Source of the DNA: Achromobacter sp. ASV32
GTDB lineage: Bacteria > Pseudomonadota > Gammaproteobacteria > Burkholderiales > Burkholderiaceae_B
Assembly: GCF_016428805.1 (NCBI RefSeq)
Contig: NZ_JAELTJ010000037.1
Span: 1-44,190, forward strand
Direction of reading: 5' to 3'
Length of the DNA stretch: 44,190 bases
The position numbers were made by a program, and so were the translations under genes. Under the pieces are notes generated by a model. It searched no databases and was not told where the DNA came from. It saw only the letters and a program-made list of their open reading frames with translations. Positions 26,911 to 35,970 of the stretch are shown piece after piece (the stretch's first letter is position 1; each line of letters opens with the position of its first letter).

Positions 26911-27050
26911 CTTCCTATCCTTGTTGATGCGCCCGCTCTACGAGTAGCATCACTTCTGCGGCATCGGGTTCGCGGGAATGTGTAACAACATAGCAACCGC
27001 GTATTATAGCGCCAGCCCACTGGCGGGCGTATCACGAAGGGAGTGCTTTT
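26911..27050. promoter_or_regulatory. Divergent petA/mscL intergenic region
   Basis: Toward mscL, TATTAT (27002-27007) is a plausible -10 with a weak -35, and the perfect inverted repeat CGCCAG/CTGGCG (27010-27015, 27020-27025) covers the expected transcription start. AAGGGAG precedes the mscL ATG. Toward petA, AAGGA lies shortly before the start, but I cannot pick a convincing promoter. Confidence 0.4.
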
Positions 27051-27500
27051 ATGAGCAAAGCGACTGGTTTCGTCAAAGAATTCCGAGATTTCGCTGTTAA
27101 AGGTAATGCGGTCGACTTGGCGGTTGGTGTGATCATTGGCGCGGCATTCGGCAGGATTGTCGATTCGCTGGTCAAGGACATCGTCATGCCGCTGGTCAAT
27201 TTCGTGCTTGGCGGTTCCGTCGACTTCTCCAACAAGTTCCTCGTGCTGTCGATGCCTGCCGGATACAACGGTCCGATGACCTACGCGGACCTGACCAAGG
27301 CGGGCGCGAACGTGTTCGCATGGGGCAATTTCGTCACGATCATCATCAACTTCGTGCTGTTGGCGTTCGTGATCTTCTGGATGGTCAAGGCCATCTACAA
27401 GGCTCGCACCAAGGCCGAGGAAGCGCCGGCCGCACCGGCGGCAACGCCCGAAGACGTCGCGCTGCTGCGCGAGATCCGCGACCTGCTCAAACGGCCGTAA
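27051..27500 (+). CDS. mscL: Large-conductance mechanosensitive channel MscL
   Basis: 149 residues. Family start [22 protein letters not shown] (N-terminal helix and the pore-lining first membrane helix, 9-45), a periplasmic loop, then a second helix [21 protein letters not shown] (about 92-112), ending in the cytoplasmic bundle helix [15 protein letters not shown]. It opens under membrane tension to release solutes on osmotic downshock. Monocistronic, with its own terminator 2 bases after the stop. Confidence 0.97.
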   Translation: MSKATGFVKEFRDFAVKGNAVDLAVGVIIGAAFGRIVDSLVKDIVMPLVNFVLGGSVDFSNKFLVLSMPAGYNGPMTYADLTKAGANVFAWGNFVTIIINFVLLAFVIFWMVKAIYKARTKAEEAPAAPAATPEDVALLREIRDLLKRP

Positions 27501-27532
27501 AACAAGGCGCCCCGCGGGGCGCCTTGTTTTTT
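27501..27532. terminator. Intrinsic terminator after mscL
   Basis: AACAAGGCGCCCC followed directly by its complement and GTTTTTT: an almost perfect palindrome with a T tract on the plus strand. The minus strand also ends in TTTT, so it can serve the convergent Nif3-like gene as well. Confidence 0.92.
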
Positions 27533-27572
27533 GGGCTGCGGCTCGCTGCCGGGCCGTGTCTCGTCGTTTTCC

Positions 27573-28349
27573 CTATACCGGGTTATCCAGGTCGACAAAG
27601 TCGACCTGGATGCCGAAGCGCTCGGCCACGGCTTGCCCCAGGGCTTGCACGCCGTAGCGTTCGGTGGCGTGGTGGCCGGCGCCGATGAAGGCCACGCCGG
27701 TTTCCTGCGCCAGGTGGAAGGTGGATTCCGAGGCCTCGCCGGTGATGTAGGCGGTGGCACCGGCGTCGATGGCGTCGGCCAGCATGCCTTGGGCGCCGCC
27801 GGTGCACCAGGCGACGCGGCCCAGCGGCTGGTCGGGGTTGCCAACCACCAGGGGCGGGCGGCCCAGGCGCTGCTGCACTTGCGCGGCCAGTTCACCCAGG
27901 GTGGACATACCGGGGGCCGTGCCCAGCCAGACCAGGTTGTCGGCGCCACAGGTGCGCGGCGCGCCGTCGTCGCGGCGTTCGGGCGTCAGGCCCAGCACGC
28001 GTGCCAGTTGGGCGTTGTTGCCGAGCGTCGGGTGCGCGTCCAGGGGCAGGTGATAGGCGTACAGGTTCAGGTCGTTTTTCAGCGCCAGCGCCATGCGGGT
28101 GCGCCGGGTGCCGATCACGCGGCGGTCTTCGTTACGCCACATCCAGCCGTGGTGGACCAGCACCGCGTCGGCGCCGCGTTCGACGGCGATGCGCAGCAAC
28201 GCTTCGCTGGCGGTGACACCGGTGATAATGTGTCCGACTTCGGAACGGCCTTCCACCTGCAGCCCGTTGGGGCAGTAGTCCTTGAAACGGGCGGCTTGCA
28301 GGGTATCGTCCAGCCAGGCGGCCAGGACATGGGAGTCCACTTTACTCAT
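27573..28349 (-). CDS. Nif3-like dinuclear metal centre protein (YbgI family)
   Basis: 258 residues, close to E. coli YbgI. Conserved NIF3 landmarks are CPNGLQVEGRSEVGHIITGVTAS (near 26-48), the metal-ligand VHHGWMW (near 65-71), YHLPLDAHP, and the C-terminal TGEASESTFHLAQETGVAFIGAGHHATE with its second HH pair. Members form hexameric toroids with a two-metal site; GTP cyclohydrolase I type 2 names in databases are mostly misannotations. The ATG at 28349 has AGGA six bases upstream. Divergent from the DegS-like gene with only 19 bases between the two starts. Confidence 0.93.
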   Translation of the reverse strand: MSKVDSHVLAAWLDDTLQAARFKDYCPNGLQVEGRSEVGHIITGVTASEALLRIAVERGADAVLVHHGWMWRNEDRRVIGTRRTRMALALKNDLNLYAYHLPLDAHPTLGNNAQLARVLGLTPERRDDGAPRTCGADNLVWLGTAPGMSTLGELAAQVQQRLGRPPLVVGNPDQPLGRVAWCTGGAQGMLADAIDAGATAYITGEASESTFHLAQETGVAFIGAGHHATERYGVQALGQAVAERFGIQVDFVDLDNPV

Positions 28350-28368
28350 TGCTAGTCCTATCAGAAAC

Positions 28369-29529
28369 ATGCGCCGATATTGGCTGATATTCGCTCAGGC
28401 CGTCACGGTCTGCCTGGGTATTCTATTCGTGGTGACCACCTTGCGCCCCGACCTGCTGCGGCTGGGCGGGCCCTCCTCCGGGCCGCAGGCGCCGCAACTC
28501 GCGGTGGCGGCGGGCGCGCGGCCGCTTGCCGGGGCGGTGTCGTATGCCGACGGCGTGGCGCGGGCAGCGCCGTCGGTGGTCAATGTCTACACCACCAAGC
28601 ACGTGGACGTGCCGCTGGTGCCGCTGCCCGAAGATCCCATCCTGCGCCAGCTGTTCGGCCAGTTGCCGGGCGTCAGCCGGCGTCAGGCCAGCACCAGCCT
28701 GGGATCGGGCGTGGTGGTCGACCACGACGGTTTCGTGCTGACGAACTATCACGTCGTGCAGGCAGCCGATGCCATCGAAGTCGCGCTGGCGGACGGCCGC
28801 AAGGATACGGCGAAGGTGGTCGGGGCCGATCCGGATACGGACCTGGCGGTGCTCAAGCTGTCGACGCTGCGCAATCTGCCAGCGGCCACGCTGGCGCCGG
28901 ACCGGGCCCTGCGGGTGGGCGATGTGGTGCTGGCGATCGGCAATCCGTTCGGCGTGGGGCAGACGACCACGCAGGGGATCGTGTCGGCGTTGGGCCGCAA
29001 CGGGCTGGGCCTGAATACCTACGAGAATTTCATCCAGACCGATGCGGCCATCAACCCGGGCAATTCGGGCGGTGCGCTGGTGGATGCGCAGGGCAACCTG
29101 GTGGGCATCAACACGGCGATCTATTCGGAGTCGGGCGGATCGCTGGGCATCGGCTTTGCCACGCCGATCGATATCGCGCGCAAGGTGATGGACGAAATCG
29201 TCAAGACCGGTGGCGTCAAGCGCGGCTGGCTGGGCGTGGAGCCGCAGGATTTGACGCCGGAGCTGGCGCGCGCGTTCCAGATGGAGCGCGATGCGCGTGG
29301 GGTAATCATCGCGGGTGTGCTACGCGACGGGCCAGCCGCCAAGGCCGGCCTGCGGGTTGGCGATATCGTGCAGACATTGAACGGCAAGCCGATGACGGAC
29401 ACCTCGGGGCTGCTGGCCGAGATCGCGCAGCTGCCGCCTGGGCAGCGCGCGACGCTGGGGGTGTTGCGCGGCGGCAAGACGACCGAGGTGACGGTGGTGG
29501 TGGGCACGCGCCCTGGGCTGCCGCGCTGA
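28369..29529 (+). CDS. DegS-like membrane-anchored serine protease (HtrA family)
   Basis: 386 residues. One N-terminal membrane helix (about 5-23), then a trypsin-like domain with catalytic triad H128 (TNYHVV), D158 (DTDLAVLK) and S233 (GNSGGAL), and one PDZ domain (about 285-375, with GVIIAGVLRDGPAAKAGLRVGD). One PDZ plus a membrane anchor is the DegS layout, unlike DegP with two PDZ domains. DegS-type proteases sense misfolded envelope proteins and start RseA cleavage; that role is inferred here. The ATG at 28369 gives the anchor helix and lacks a strong ribosome site. Its promoter must overlap the Nif3-like gene. Confidence 0.9.
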   Translation: MRRYWLIFAQAVTVCLGILFVVTTLRPDLLRLGGPSSGPQAPQLAVAAGARPLAGAVSYADGVARAAPSVVNVYTTKHVDVPLVPLPEDPILRQLFGQLPGVSRRQASTSLGSGVVVDHDGFVLTNYHVVQAADAIEVALADGRKDTAKVVGADPDTDLAVLKLSTLRNLPAATLAPDRALRVGDVVLAIGNPFGVGQTTTQGIVSALGRNGLGLNTYENFIQTDAAINPGNSGGALVDAQGNLVGINTAIYSESGGSLGIGFATPIDIARKVMDEIVKTGGVKRGWLGVEPQDLTPELARAFQMERDARGVIIAGVLRDGPAAKAGLRVGDIVQTLNGKPMTDTSGLLAEIAQLPPGQRATLGVLRGGKTTEVTVVVGTRPGLPR

Positions 29530-29551
29530 CGCCTGACGGCGTCGCGGGGGC

Positions 29552-29983
29552 TCATGCAAGGTCCCGCTTGATGCCGGCGCGTCCCGCGGCACGTCGGGCG
29601 GCCGACTCTGGCGGGGCGGGCTTGGCTCCGGCGTCTTCGATCATCAGGCGCACGACTTTCAGCACTTTTCTTTGGGTGGTTTCGGGCTGGCGCCGCAGCA
29701 ACGCGCAGATCTCGGTGCAGTAGCCATTGGGCAAAGTATCGGGCTGCGGCAGCGTGACGCCGCCATTGGCCGGATCGGCAATGCCGTCGGTCAGCCAGGG
29801 CACGTGCGTGTCCAGCGCCTTGGCCAGCCGCAGCAAGGTGCCGCGCGTGGGCGAGTAACGGTCTTCGCGGGTAAGGATGCGGTGGATGCAGGACTGAGGC
29901 ACGCCGGAAAGGCGTGCCAGCTGGTTTTGGCTTTTGATACCGCGCCGCCGCATCAGGGCGCGCAGCCGGAGGGCTAGCGACAT
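29552..29983 (-). CDS. XRE-type helix-turn-helix transcriptional regulator
   Basis: 143 residues starting at 29983 (MSLALRLRALMRRRG). The N-terminal HTH is clear: QNQLARLSGVPQSCIHRILTRE, followed by SPTRGTLLRLAKALD, the Cro/CI fold. The C-terminal half (70-143) contains TEICALLRRQPETTQRKVLKVVRLM and a basic Ala/Arg end with no recognised domain; it may mediate dimerisation. A perfect 9-base inverted repeat and a direct repeat sit in its own upstream region, suggesting autoregulation. Targets unknown. It is convergent with the protease gene (22 bases apart). Confidence 0.85.
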   Translation of the reverse strand: MSLALRLRALMRRRGIKSQNQLARLSGVPQSCIHRILTREDRYSPTRGTLLRLAKALDTHVPWLTDGIADPANGGVTLPQPDTLPNGYCTEICALLRRQPETTQRKVLKVVRLMIEDAGAKPAPPESAARRAAGRAGIKRDLA

Positions 29984-30037
29984 GGTTGCAATGTAGGGTT
30001 GCAGCCCCCACGGGACAAGCGGAAACAGTCCGCTTGT
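29984..30037. promoter_or_regulatory. Candidate operator of the XRE regulator
   Basis: ACAAGCGGA (30015-30023) and TCCGCTTGT (30029-30037) form a perfect 9-base inverted repeat around AACAG, 32 to 54 bases before the regulator start. Closer in, GGTTGCA occurs twice as a direct repeat (29984-29990 and 29997-30003, 13-base period). A related half-site TCGCTTGAT follows at about 30042. The size and symmetry suit an XRE dimer. Confidence 0.6.
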
Positions 30038-30122
30038 TGAGTCGCTTGATGCGTGCACGGCGGATTCACGCCGCGCACGGCCGCCCCGGGGCCAGGCTCG
30101 GGATGGCGTCAGGGATGGGCGC

Positions 30123-30914
30123 TCAGTGGCGCTCGGTCAGCGAGCCGTCGGCCGCCGCGTCTTCGGCGCCGGGCTTGGGTGTGACCATCCGCGCGCAGAT
30201 CAGGCCTATTTCGTACAGCAGGCACAGCGGCACGGCCAGCATGAACTGGCTGACCACGTCGGGCGGCGTGACGACGGCGGCGATGATGAAGGCGCCCACC
30301 ACCACATAGCCGCGCGCGCTCTTGAGCTTGGACAGCTCGACCACGCCCATGCGCACCAGCAGCACGACCGCCACGGGGACTTCGAACGTGATGCCGAAGG
30401 CCATGAACATCGTCATGACGAAGCTGAGATACGCCTCGATGTCGGGCGCCGGCGTGATGGATTGCGGCGCGAAGGTGGCGATGAAGTGAAAGACCGTGCG
30501 GAACACCACGAAATAGCAAAATGCCATGCCCGCGATGAACAGCAAGGTGCTGGAGATGATCAGCGGCAGCGCCAGGCGCTTCTCGTGTTTGTACAGGCCG
30601 GGCGCGACGAAGGCCCAGGCCTGGTAGAGCACGACCGGCAACGCCACGATGAAGGCAGCCATCATGGTGACCTTGACCGGGACCATGAAGGGCGTGATGA
30701 CGCCGGTGGCGATCATGCGGGTGCCTTGCGGCAGCGAGGCCAGCATGGGCTGGGCCAGCACGTCATAGATGGCCGAGGCGCCGGGATAGATGAACAGGAT
30801 GATGAACACGACCACCACGGCGCCTACGGCGCGCAGCAGGCGGGTGCGCAGTTCGACCAGGTGGGAGATGAAGCTTTCCTGCTGGCCGTCTTCTTGGGAG
30901 GCGTCCTGGGTCAC
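30123..30914 (-). CDS. tatC: Twin-arginine translocase subunit TatC
   Basis: 263 residues, six predicted membrane helices. The N-terminal FISHLVELRTRLLRA matches the conserved TatC start, part of the twin-arginine signal binding site. TatC recognises RR signal peptides with TatB and recruits TatA to export folded proteins. Start overlaps the tatB stop as ATGA. The C-terminus has a short charged extension. Last gene of the long minus-strand cluster. Confidence 0.97.
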   Translation of the reverse strand: MTQDASQEDGQQESFISHLVELRTRLLRAVGAVVVVFIILFIYPGASAIYDVLAQPMLASLPQGTRMIATGVITPFMVPVKVTMMAAFIVALPVVLYQAWAFVAPGLYKHEKRLALPLIISSTLLFIAGMAFCYFVVFRTVFHFIATFAPQSITPAPDIEAYLSFVMTMFMAFGITFEVPVAVVLLVRMGVVELSKLKSARGYVVVGAFIIAAVVTPPDVVSQFMLAVPLCLLYEIGLICARMVTPKPGAEDAAADGSLTERH

Positions 30915-31573
30915 GTTGTCGTTCCGGAGGGCGTGGCGGGCTTGGCCGGCGGTATGTCGCTGGCGGCGGTCGTGCTGGGTGCCGACGCGGATTGCGAGGC
31001 GGCGGCTGGCTGGGCGGCAGGCGCGGGGGCGGGCGTTTCCAGGTCCAGGCTCAGATTGGGGCTGGGCGGCGCGATGGTGCGCGGCGTGTCGGGGGCAGCA
31101 GGCGATCCTGCGGCAGGCGAACCTGCGGCGGGCGAACCCGCGGCGGGCACTTCAGGGCTTGCCTCAGTCGGGGTCGTGGCCGATGGCGTCGCGGCGGCCT
31201 GGCCTGCCAGCGGTTGCATCAGCGGCCCGGCCGGCGTGGTCGCGGCGTCTGCGGCGGGCTTGCCGCTGGCTTCGCGGGCGACTTCGTCGAGTTCGGCGCG
31301 GAATTGCTGCACGGGTTCCTGCAGCGCGGCGTGGGTGTCGTTCAGCGACTGTTGCACGCCTTGGGCGGCGTCTTCCATTTCGCTCTTGAACTTGCGCAGC
31401 TCGTCCAGCTCGATTTCGCGCTGGATATCGGATTTCACGTCGTTGACGTAACGCTGCGCGCGGCCCAGCAAGTGGCCGACCGTGCGGGCGACCTTGGGCA
31501 GGCGTTCGGGGCCGATGACGATCAGCGCGACGACGCCGATCACCATCAGTTCAGTGAGGCTGACATCAAACAT
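30911..31573 (-). CDS. tatB: Twin-arginine translocase subunit TatB, long repeat-containing tail
   Basis: 220 residues, longer than the E. coli protein (171). N-terminal membrane helix (LTELMVIGVVALIVIGPERLP, 7-27) with the conserved GPERLP hinge, then an amphipathic helix and coiled-coil-prone region to about 100. The tail (105-220) is Ala/Pro/Thr/Ser-rich and contains a tandem AGSPA repeat. TatB forms the receptor complex with TatC; the tail is probably disordered. 71 bases after tatA. Confidence 0.95.
   Translation of the reverse strand: MFDVSLTELMVIGVVALIVIGPERLPKVARTVGHLLGRAQRYVNDVKSDIQREIELDELRKFKSEMEDAAQGVQQSLNDTHAALQEPVQQFRAELDEVAREASGKPAADAATTPAGPLMQPLAGQAAATPSATTPTEASPEVPAAGSPAAGSPAAGSPAAPDTPRTIAPPSPNLSLDLETPAPAPAAQPAAASQSASAPSTTAASDIPPAKPATPSGTTT
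31101..31145. repeat. 15-bp tandem repeat inside tatB
   Basis: Three 15-base units (31101-31115, 31116-31130, 31131-31145) of the form GGCGANCCNGCGGCR, two differing at one to two bases. Each encodes a five-residue A-A-G-S-P period in the TatB tail, so copy-number change keeps the frame. Confidence 0.85.
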
Positions 31574-31644
31574 TCGACGGCCGCTCGGGAATTGAGGCTG
31601 GAAGGGCCGGCCGGTTCAGGCCGGGCCCGGGGACGAGCAGGTGC

Positions 31645-31872
31645 TCAGGAGTTGGATTTTTCCTTGGCCTGCACATCGATGGTGTCGCCGGTCACGCGTT
31701 GCTGCGCGATCGGTTCGGCCGGCTTGTCGCTGTTGGCGTCTTTCATGCCTTCCTTGAAACCCTTGACGGCGCCGCCGAGGTCCGAGCCGATGTTGCGCAG
31801 TTTCTTGGTGCCGAAAATCAGCGCGACGATGACCAGAACGACCAACCAATGCCAAATGCTAAAGCTACCCAT
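31645..31872 (-). CDS. tatA: Twin-arginine translocase subunit TatA
   Basis: 75 residues. N-terminal membrane helix [20 protein letters not shown] (1-20), the [10 protein letters not shown] hinge, amphipathic helix [16 protein letters not shown], and a short polar tail: the canonical TatA pattern. It oligomerises to form the translocation pathway. GGAGA lies seven bases before the ATG. 14 bases after hinT. Confidence 0.97.
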   Translation of the reverse strand: MGSFSIWHWLVVLVIVALIFGTKKLRNIGSDLGGAVKGFKEGMKDANSDKPAEPIAQQRVTGDTIDVQAKEKSNS

Positions 31873-31886
31873 GACGGTTCTCCGTT

Positions 31887-32255
31887 TTACGCGGTGGGGG
31901 CCACGCGCCCTTTCCAGGGTCGCGAGCCGCCGATGATGTGGAAATGCAGATGCGGGACTTCCTGGCCGCCTTCGACGCCAGAGTTGATCATGATGCGAAA
32001 TCCGCCATCAGGGCCCGGACGGCAACCGTTTTCTGCGGCAAGCCGCGGAGCCAATGACATCATTCTACCCAACCAACCTGCGTCCTCGCCCGTAATATCC
32101 TGCATGGATGTGACATGACGTCGAGGGATGAGCAGCAAATGCACCGGCGCGGCCGGATTGATATCGTGGAATGCAACAAATTCCTCGTCCTCATAGACCT
32201 TCTTGGACGGGATTTCCCCAGCGGCGATCTTGCAGAAAATACAGTTGGCGCTCAT
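31887..32255 (-). CDS. hinT: HIT family purine nucleoside phosphoramidase (HinT-like)
   Basis: 122 residues. N-terminal Cys pair (C5, C8) as in many HinT proteins, [17 protein letters not shown], and the histidine triad PHLHFHI with H102, H104, H106. HinT hydrolyses AMP-N bonds. The ATG at 32255 gives the family start SANCIFCKI. Lies between hisE and tatA, with 16 and 14 bases on either side, so it is co-transcribed with the his cluster as in many betaproteobacteria. Confidence 0.95.
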   Translation of the reverse strand: MSANCIFCKIAAGEIPSKKVYEDEEFVAFHDINPAAPVHLLLIPRRHVTSMQDITGEDAGWLGRMMSLAPRLAAENGCRPGPDGGFRIMINSGVEGGQEVPHLHFHIIGGSRPWKGRVAPTA

Positions 32256-32271
32256 TGTTTCGGGTTCCGTG

Positions 32272-32622
32272 TCAGTCTTGGGGACGGCTGGCCTTTTCGG
32301 CCAGGCCCGACAGGCCTTCGCGGCGGGCCAGTTCGGCCAGCACGTCATCGGGTCGCAGGTTGAAGTGCGTCAGCGCGACCAGGCAATGAAACCACAGGTC
32401 GGCGGTTTCGCTGACGATGCGGTCGGGGACGCCGTCCTTGGCGGCCATGACCAGTTCGGTGGCCTCTTCGCCGATCTTCTTCAAGAAGGCGTCCGGGCCC
32501 TTGGACAGCAGCTTGGCCGCATACGACGCCTTGGGATCGCCGCCGTTTTCGGGGCGGCGGGTTTCCAGGGTGTCGGCGATGCGCGCCAGGATGTCGTGGG
32601 CGCTAAGGGGCGTATCGGTCAT
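32272..32622 (-). CDS. hisE: Phosphoribosyl-ATP pyrophosphatase (HisE)
   Basis: 116 residues, all-alpha MazG-like fold. Conserved stretches: [34 protein letters not shown] (metal-binding glutamates) and [15 protein letters not shown]. Second step of histidine synthesis: PR-ATP to PR-AMP plus pyrophosphate. Separate from HisI here, not fused as in enterobacteria. Start overlaps hisI stop (ATGA). Confidence 0.96.
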   Translation of the reverse strand: MTDTPLSAHDILARIADTLETRRPENGGDPKASYAAKLLSKGPDAFLKKIGEEATELVMAAKDGVPDRIVSETADLWFHCLVALTHFNLRPDDVLAELARREGLSGLAEKASRPQD

Positions 32623-33023
32623 TTGTAGATCAGTTCGGGGTCTTTCAGGACCGGGTCGACGGTGACCCAGGCGGCCTGGTCCGTCTGCCCTTCCAGGCGG
32701 CGGTAGAAGCAACTGGCGCGGCCGGTGTGGCAGGCGATGCCGCCTTCCTGGTGCACTTTGAGCAGCACCACGTCGCCATCGCAGTCCAGGCGCAATTCAT
32801 GCACCTGCTGAACGTGGCCCGATTCTTCGCCCTTGCGCCACAGGCGCTGGCGCGAACGCGACCAGTACACCGCGCGGCCGGTGGCGGCGGTTTCGGCGAG
32901 CGATTCGCGGTTCATCCAGGCCACCATCATGATCTGGCCATTGTCGGCGTCTTGCGCGATGGCGGGGATCAGACCGTTTTCGTCGAAGACGACGTCGGCC
33001 ATCCAGCTGGGTTCGTTGCTCAT
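32619..33023 (-). CDS. hisI: Phosphoribosyl-AMP cyclohydrolase (HisI)
   Basis: 134 residues. Metal-site motif LRLDCDGD (D80, C81, D82, D84) and zinc cysteines in [10 protein letters not shown] (C98, C105); also [18 protein letters not shown], typical of the family. Third step of histidine synthesis: opens the adenine ring of PR-AMP. Starts 2 bases after hisF and overlaps hisE by 4. Confidence 0.97.
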   Translation of the reverse strand: MSNEPSWMADVVFDENGLIPAIAQDADNGQIMMVAWMNRESLAETAATGRAVYWSRSRQRLWRKGEESGHVQQVHELRLDCDGDVVLLKVHQEGGIACHTGRASCFYRRLEGQTDQAAWVTVDPVLKDPELIYK

Positions 33024-33025
33024 TT

Positions 33026-33837
<812 letters not shown>

Positions 33838-33841
<4 letters not shown>

Positions 33842-34578
33842 TTTGCCAATTCGTCGGCGCGGGCCTGGGCCGCTTGGAAGTCGAGCGTGCCTTCGTAGAT
33901 GCTGCGGCCCAGGATGGCGCCTTCGACGCCCTCTTCCTCGACGGCGCACAGCGCTTCGATGTCCTGGATGCCGGCGATGCCGCCCGAGGCGTACACGGGG
34001 ATGCGCACGTGCTGCGCCAGGCGCACGGTGGCTTCGACGTTGACGCCCGACAGCATGCCGTCGCGGCCGATGTCGGTGTAGATGATGGCTTCGCAGCCGT
34101 AGTCTTCGAACTTCTTGGCCAGGTCCAGCACGTCGTGGCGGGTCAGCTTGCTCCAGCCGTCGGTGGCGATCTTGCCGTCGCGGGCGTCCAGGCCGACGAT
34201 GATCTGGCCCGGGAAGGCGCCGCAGGCATCCTGCAGGAAGCCCGGGTTCTTGACCGCGGCGGTGCCGATGATGACGTAGGAGATGCCGGCGTCGAGATAG
34301 CGCTCGATGGTGTCGAGGTCGCGGATACCGCCGCCGATCTGGACGGGGATGTCGTCGCCGACGGCGTCCAGGATGGCCTTGATGGGTGCTTCGTTCTTCG
34401 GCTTGCCGGCAACGGCGCCGTTCAGGTCGACCAGATGCAGGCGGCGGGCGCCTTGATCGAGCCAGCGGGTGGCCATGGAGGCAGGGTCTTCGGAGAACAC
34501 CGTTGCATCGTCCAGGTCGCCCTGGCGCAGACGCACGCAGCGTCCGTCTTTGAGATCGATGGCGGGGATCAGCAGCAT
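33838..34578 (-). CDS. hisA: ProFAR isomerase (HisA)
   Basis: 246 residues, (beta/alpha)8 barrel related to HisF. Catalytic D8 in IPAIDLKDG and D131 in GLDARDGK; phosphate loops QIGGGIRD and ASGGIAG. Fourth step of histidine synthesis: isomerises ProFAR to PRFAR. 56 bases after hisH. Confidence 0.98.
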
Positions 34579-34634
34579 GGTGGGCAGCGTGAAAATATAG
34601 GTTGAATGGGCTGGAGCGCGTGGGCCGAAGCGGC

Positions 34635-35333
34635 CTACGGCTGCCAGTCTACAAAATTGCGATACAGGCGCAAACCGTGCTCGGCGCTCTTTTCAGGGTG
34701 GAACTGCACCGCGAAAATGTTAGCTGCCGCTACCGCGCAGGTAAAGGACACGCCGTAATCGGTTTCACCAACGGTCAAGCTGGCATCGGCCGGGTCGGCG
34801 TAATAACTATGGACGAAATAGAAGTGCGTGTCGTCCGGAATGCCGGCCCAGATAGGGTGAGAGCGCGTCTGGCGGACTTTGTTCCATCCCATGTGCGGGA
34901 CTTTGAGGCGTTCGGGGCGGCCGTCGGCCAGGCCCGCGCCGCCGGTATCGGCCAGGCAGGCTTCGTCGTCGGCCGGCACCGGGTCGGCAAAGCGCGGGCC
35001 CGAGAAGCGGCGCACCACGCCGGGGAACAGCCCCAGGCAGGACGTGCCGCCCTCTTCGCTGGCGTCGAACAGCATCTGTTCGCCGACGCACACGCCCAGC
35101 AGCGGCTTGCTGCGGGCGGCTTTGACGACCGCTTCGCGCAGGCCGGATTCGTTCAGGGTGCGCATGCAGTCCGCCATGGCGCCCTGCCCGGGAAAGACGA
35201 CGCGGTCGGCCGCGTCGATGTCCTGGGGCTGGCTGCAGATGCGGATGTCCGCGTCGGGGGCGGCGTACTTGAGCGCGCGCGCGACGGAATGGAAGTTGCC
35301 CATTCCGTAGTCGACGATGGCGATAGTGGTCAC
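34635..35333 (-). CDS. hisH: Imidazole glycerol phosphate synthase glutaminase subunit (HisH)
   Basis: 232 residues, class I glutamine amidotransferase. Triad: C82 in [10 protein letters not shown]212 and E214 in QFHPE. It supplies ammonia to HisF. The usual length is about 200-215; here an extra stretch of about 30 residues (roughly 111-142, rich in Asp, Ala and Gly) lies between [10 protein letters not shown] and LKVPHMGWN. 37 bases after hisB. Confidence 0.97.
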   Translation of the reverse strand: MTTIAIVDYGMGNFHSVARALKYAAPDADIRICSQPQDIDAADRVVFPGQGAMADCMRTLNESGLREAVVKAARSKPLLGVCVGEQMLFDASEEGGTSCLGLFPGVVRRFSGPRFADPVPADDEACLADTGGAGLADGRPERLKVPHMGWNKVRQTRSHPIWAGIPDDTHFYFVHSYYADPADASLTVGETDYGVSFTCAVAAANIFAVQFHPEKSAEHGLRLYRNFVDWQP

Positions 35334-35370
35334 TTCGGTTTACCTGGTGCGTGGCGGGAGGTCGCGGACG

Positions 35371-35958
35371 TTACAGCACGCCCTTGGTGGAGGGCACGAC
35401 GTCGCCCATGCGCGGGTCGACTTCGATGGCCATGCGCAGCGCGCGGCCACAGGCCTTGAAGACCGTTTCGCACTGGTGGTGGGCGTTGGTGCCACGCAGA
35501 TTGTCGATGTGCATCGTGATCAGGGCGTGGTTGACCAGGCCCTGGAAGAATTCGCGGGTCAGGTCGACGTCGAACGCGCCGATGTGCGAACGCGTGAAGG
35601 GGATGTGGTATTCCAGGCCGGGACGGCCGGAAAAGTCCACCACCACGCGCGACAGCGCTTCGTCCAGCGGCACGTAGGCGTGGCCGTAGCGGCGCAGCCC
35701 GGCCTTGGTACCCACCGCCTTGGCGAGGGCCATGCCCAGGGTGATGCCCACGTCTTCCACCGTGTGATGCGCATCGATGTGCAGGTCGCCCTCGGCTTTG
35801 ATGTCGAGGTCGATCAGGCCATGGCGCGCGATCTGGTCCAGCATGTGGTCCAGGAAGGGCACGCCCGTGTCGATCGTCTGCTTGCCGGTGCCATCCAGGT
35901 TGATGGCCACGCGGATGCGGGTTTCGTTGGTGTTGCGGGTGATCTCTGCGGTACGCAT
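35371..35958 (-). CDS. hisB: Imidazoleglycerol-phosphate dehydratase (HisB, monofunctional)
   Basis: 195 residues, dehydratase only, without the N-terminal phosphatase of enterobacterial HisB. Manganese motifs: [21 protein letters not shown], and the second copy [11 protein letters not shown] and NAHHQCE. Sixth step of histidine synthesis. Histidinol-phosphate phosphatase must therefore be encoded elsewhere. 12 bases after hisC. Confidence 0.98.
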   Translation of the reverse strand: MRTAEITRNTNETRIRVAINLDGTGKQTIDTGVPFLDHMLDQIARHGLIDLDIKAEGDLHIDAHHTVEDVGITLGMALAKAVGTKAGLRRYGHAYVPLDEALSRVVVDFSGRPGLEYHIPFTRSHIGAFDVDLTREFFQGLVNHALITMHIDNLRGTNAHHQCETVFKACGRALRMAIEVDPRMGDVVPSTKGVL

Positions 35959-35970
35959 GTCAGAACTCGA

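Noticed and set aside
29552-29983. XRE regulator as phage repressor or antitoxin
   Set aside because: No toxin, integrase or phage gene adjoins it; neighbours are a protease gene and tatC.
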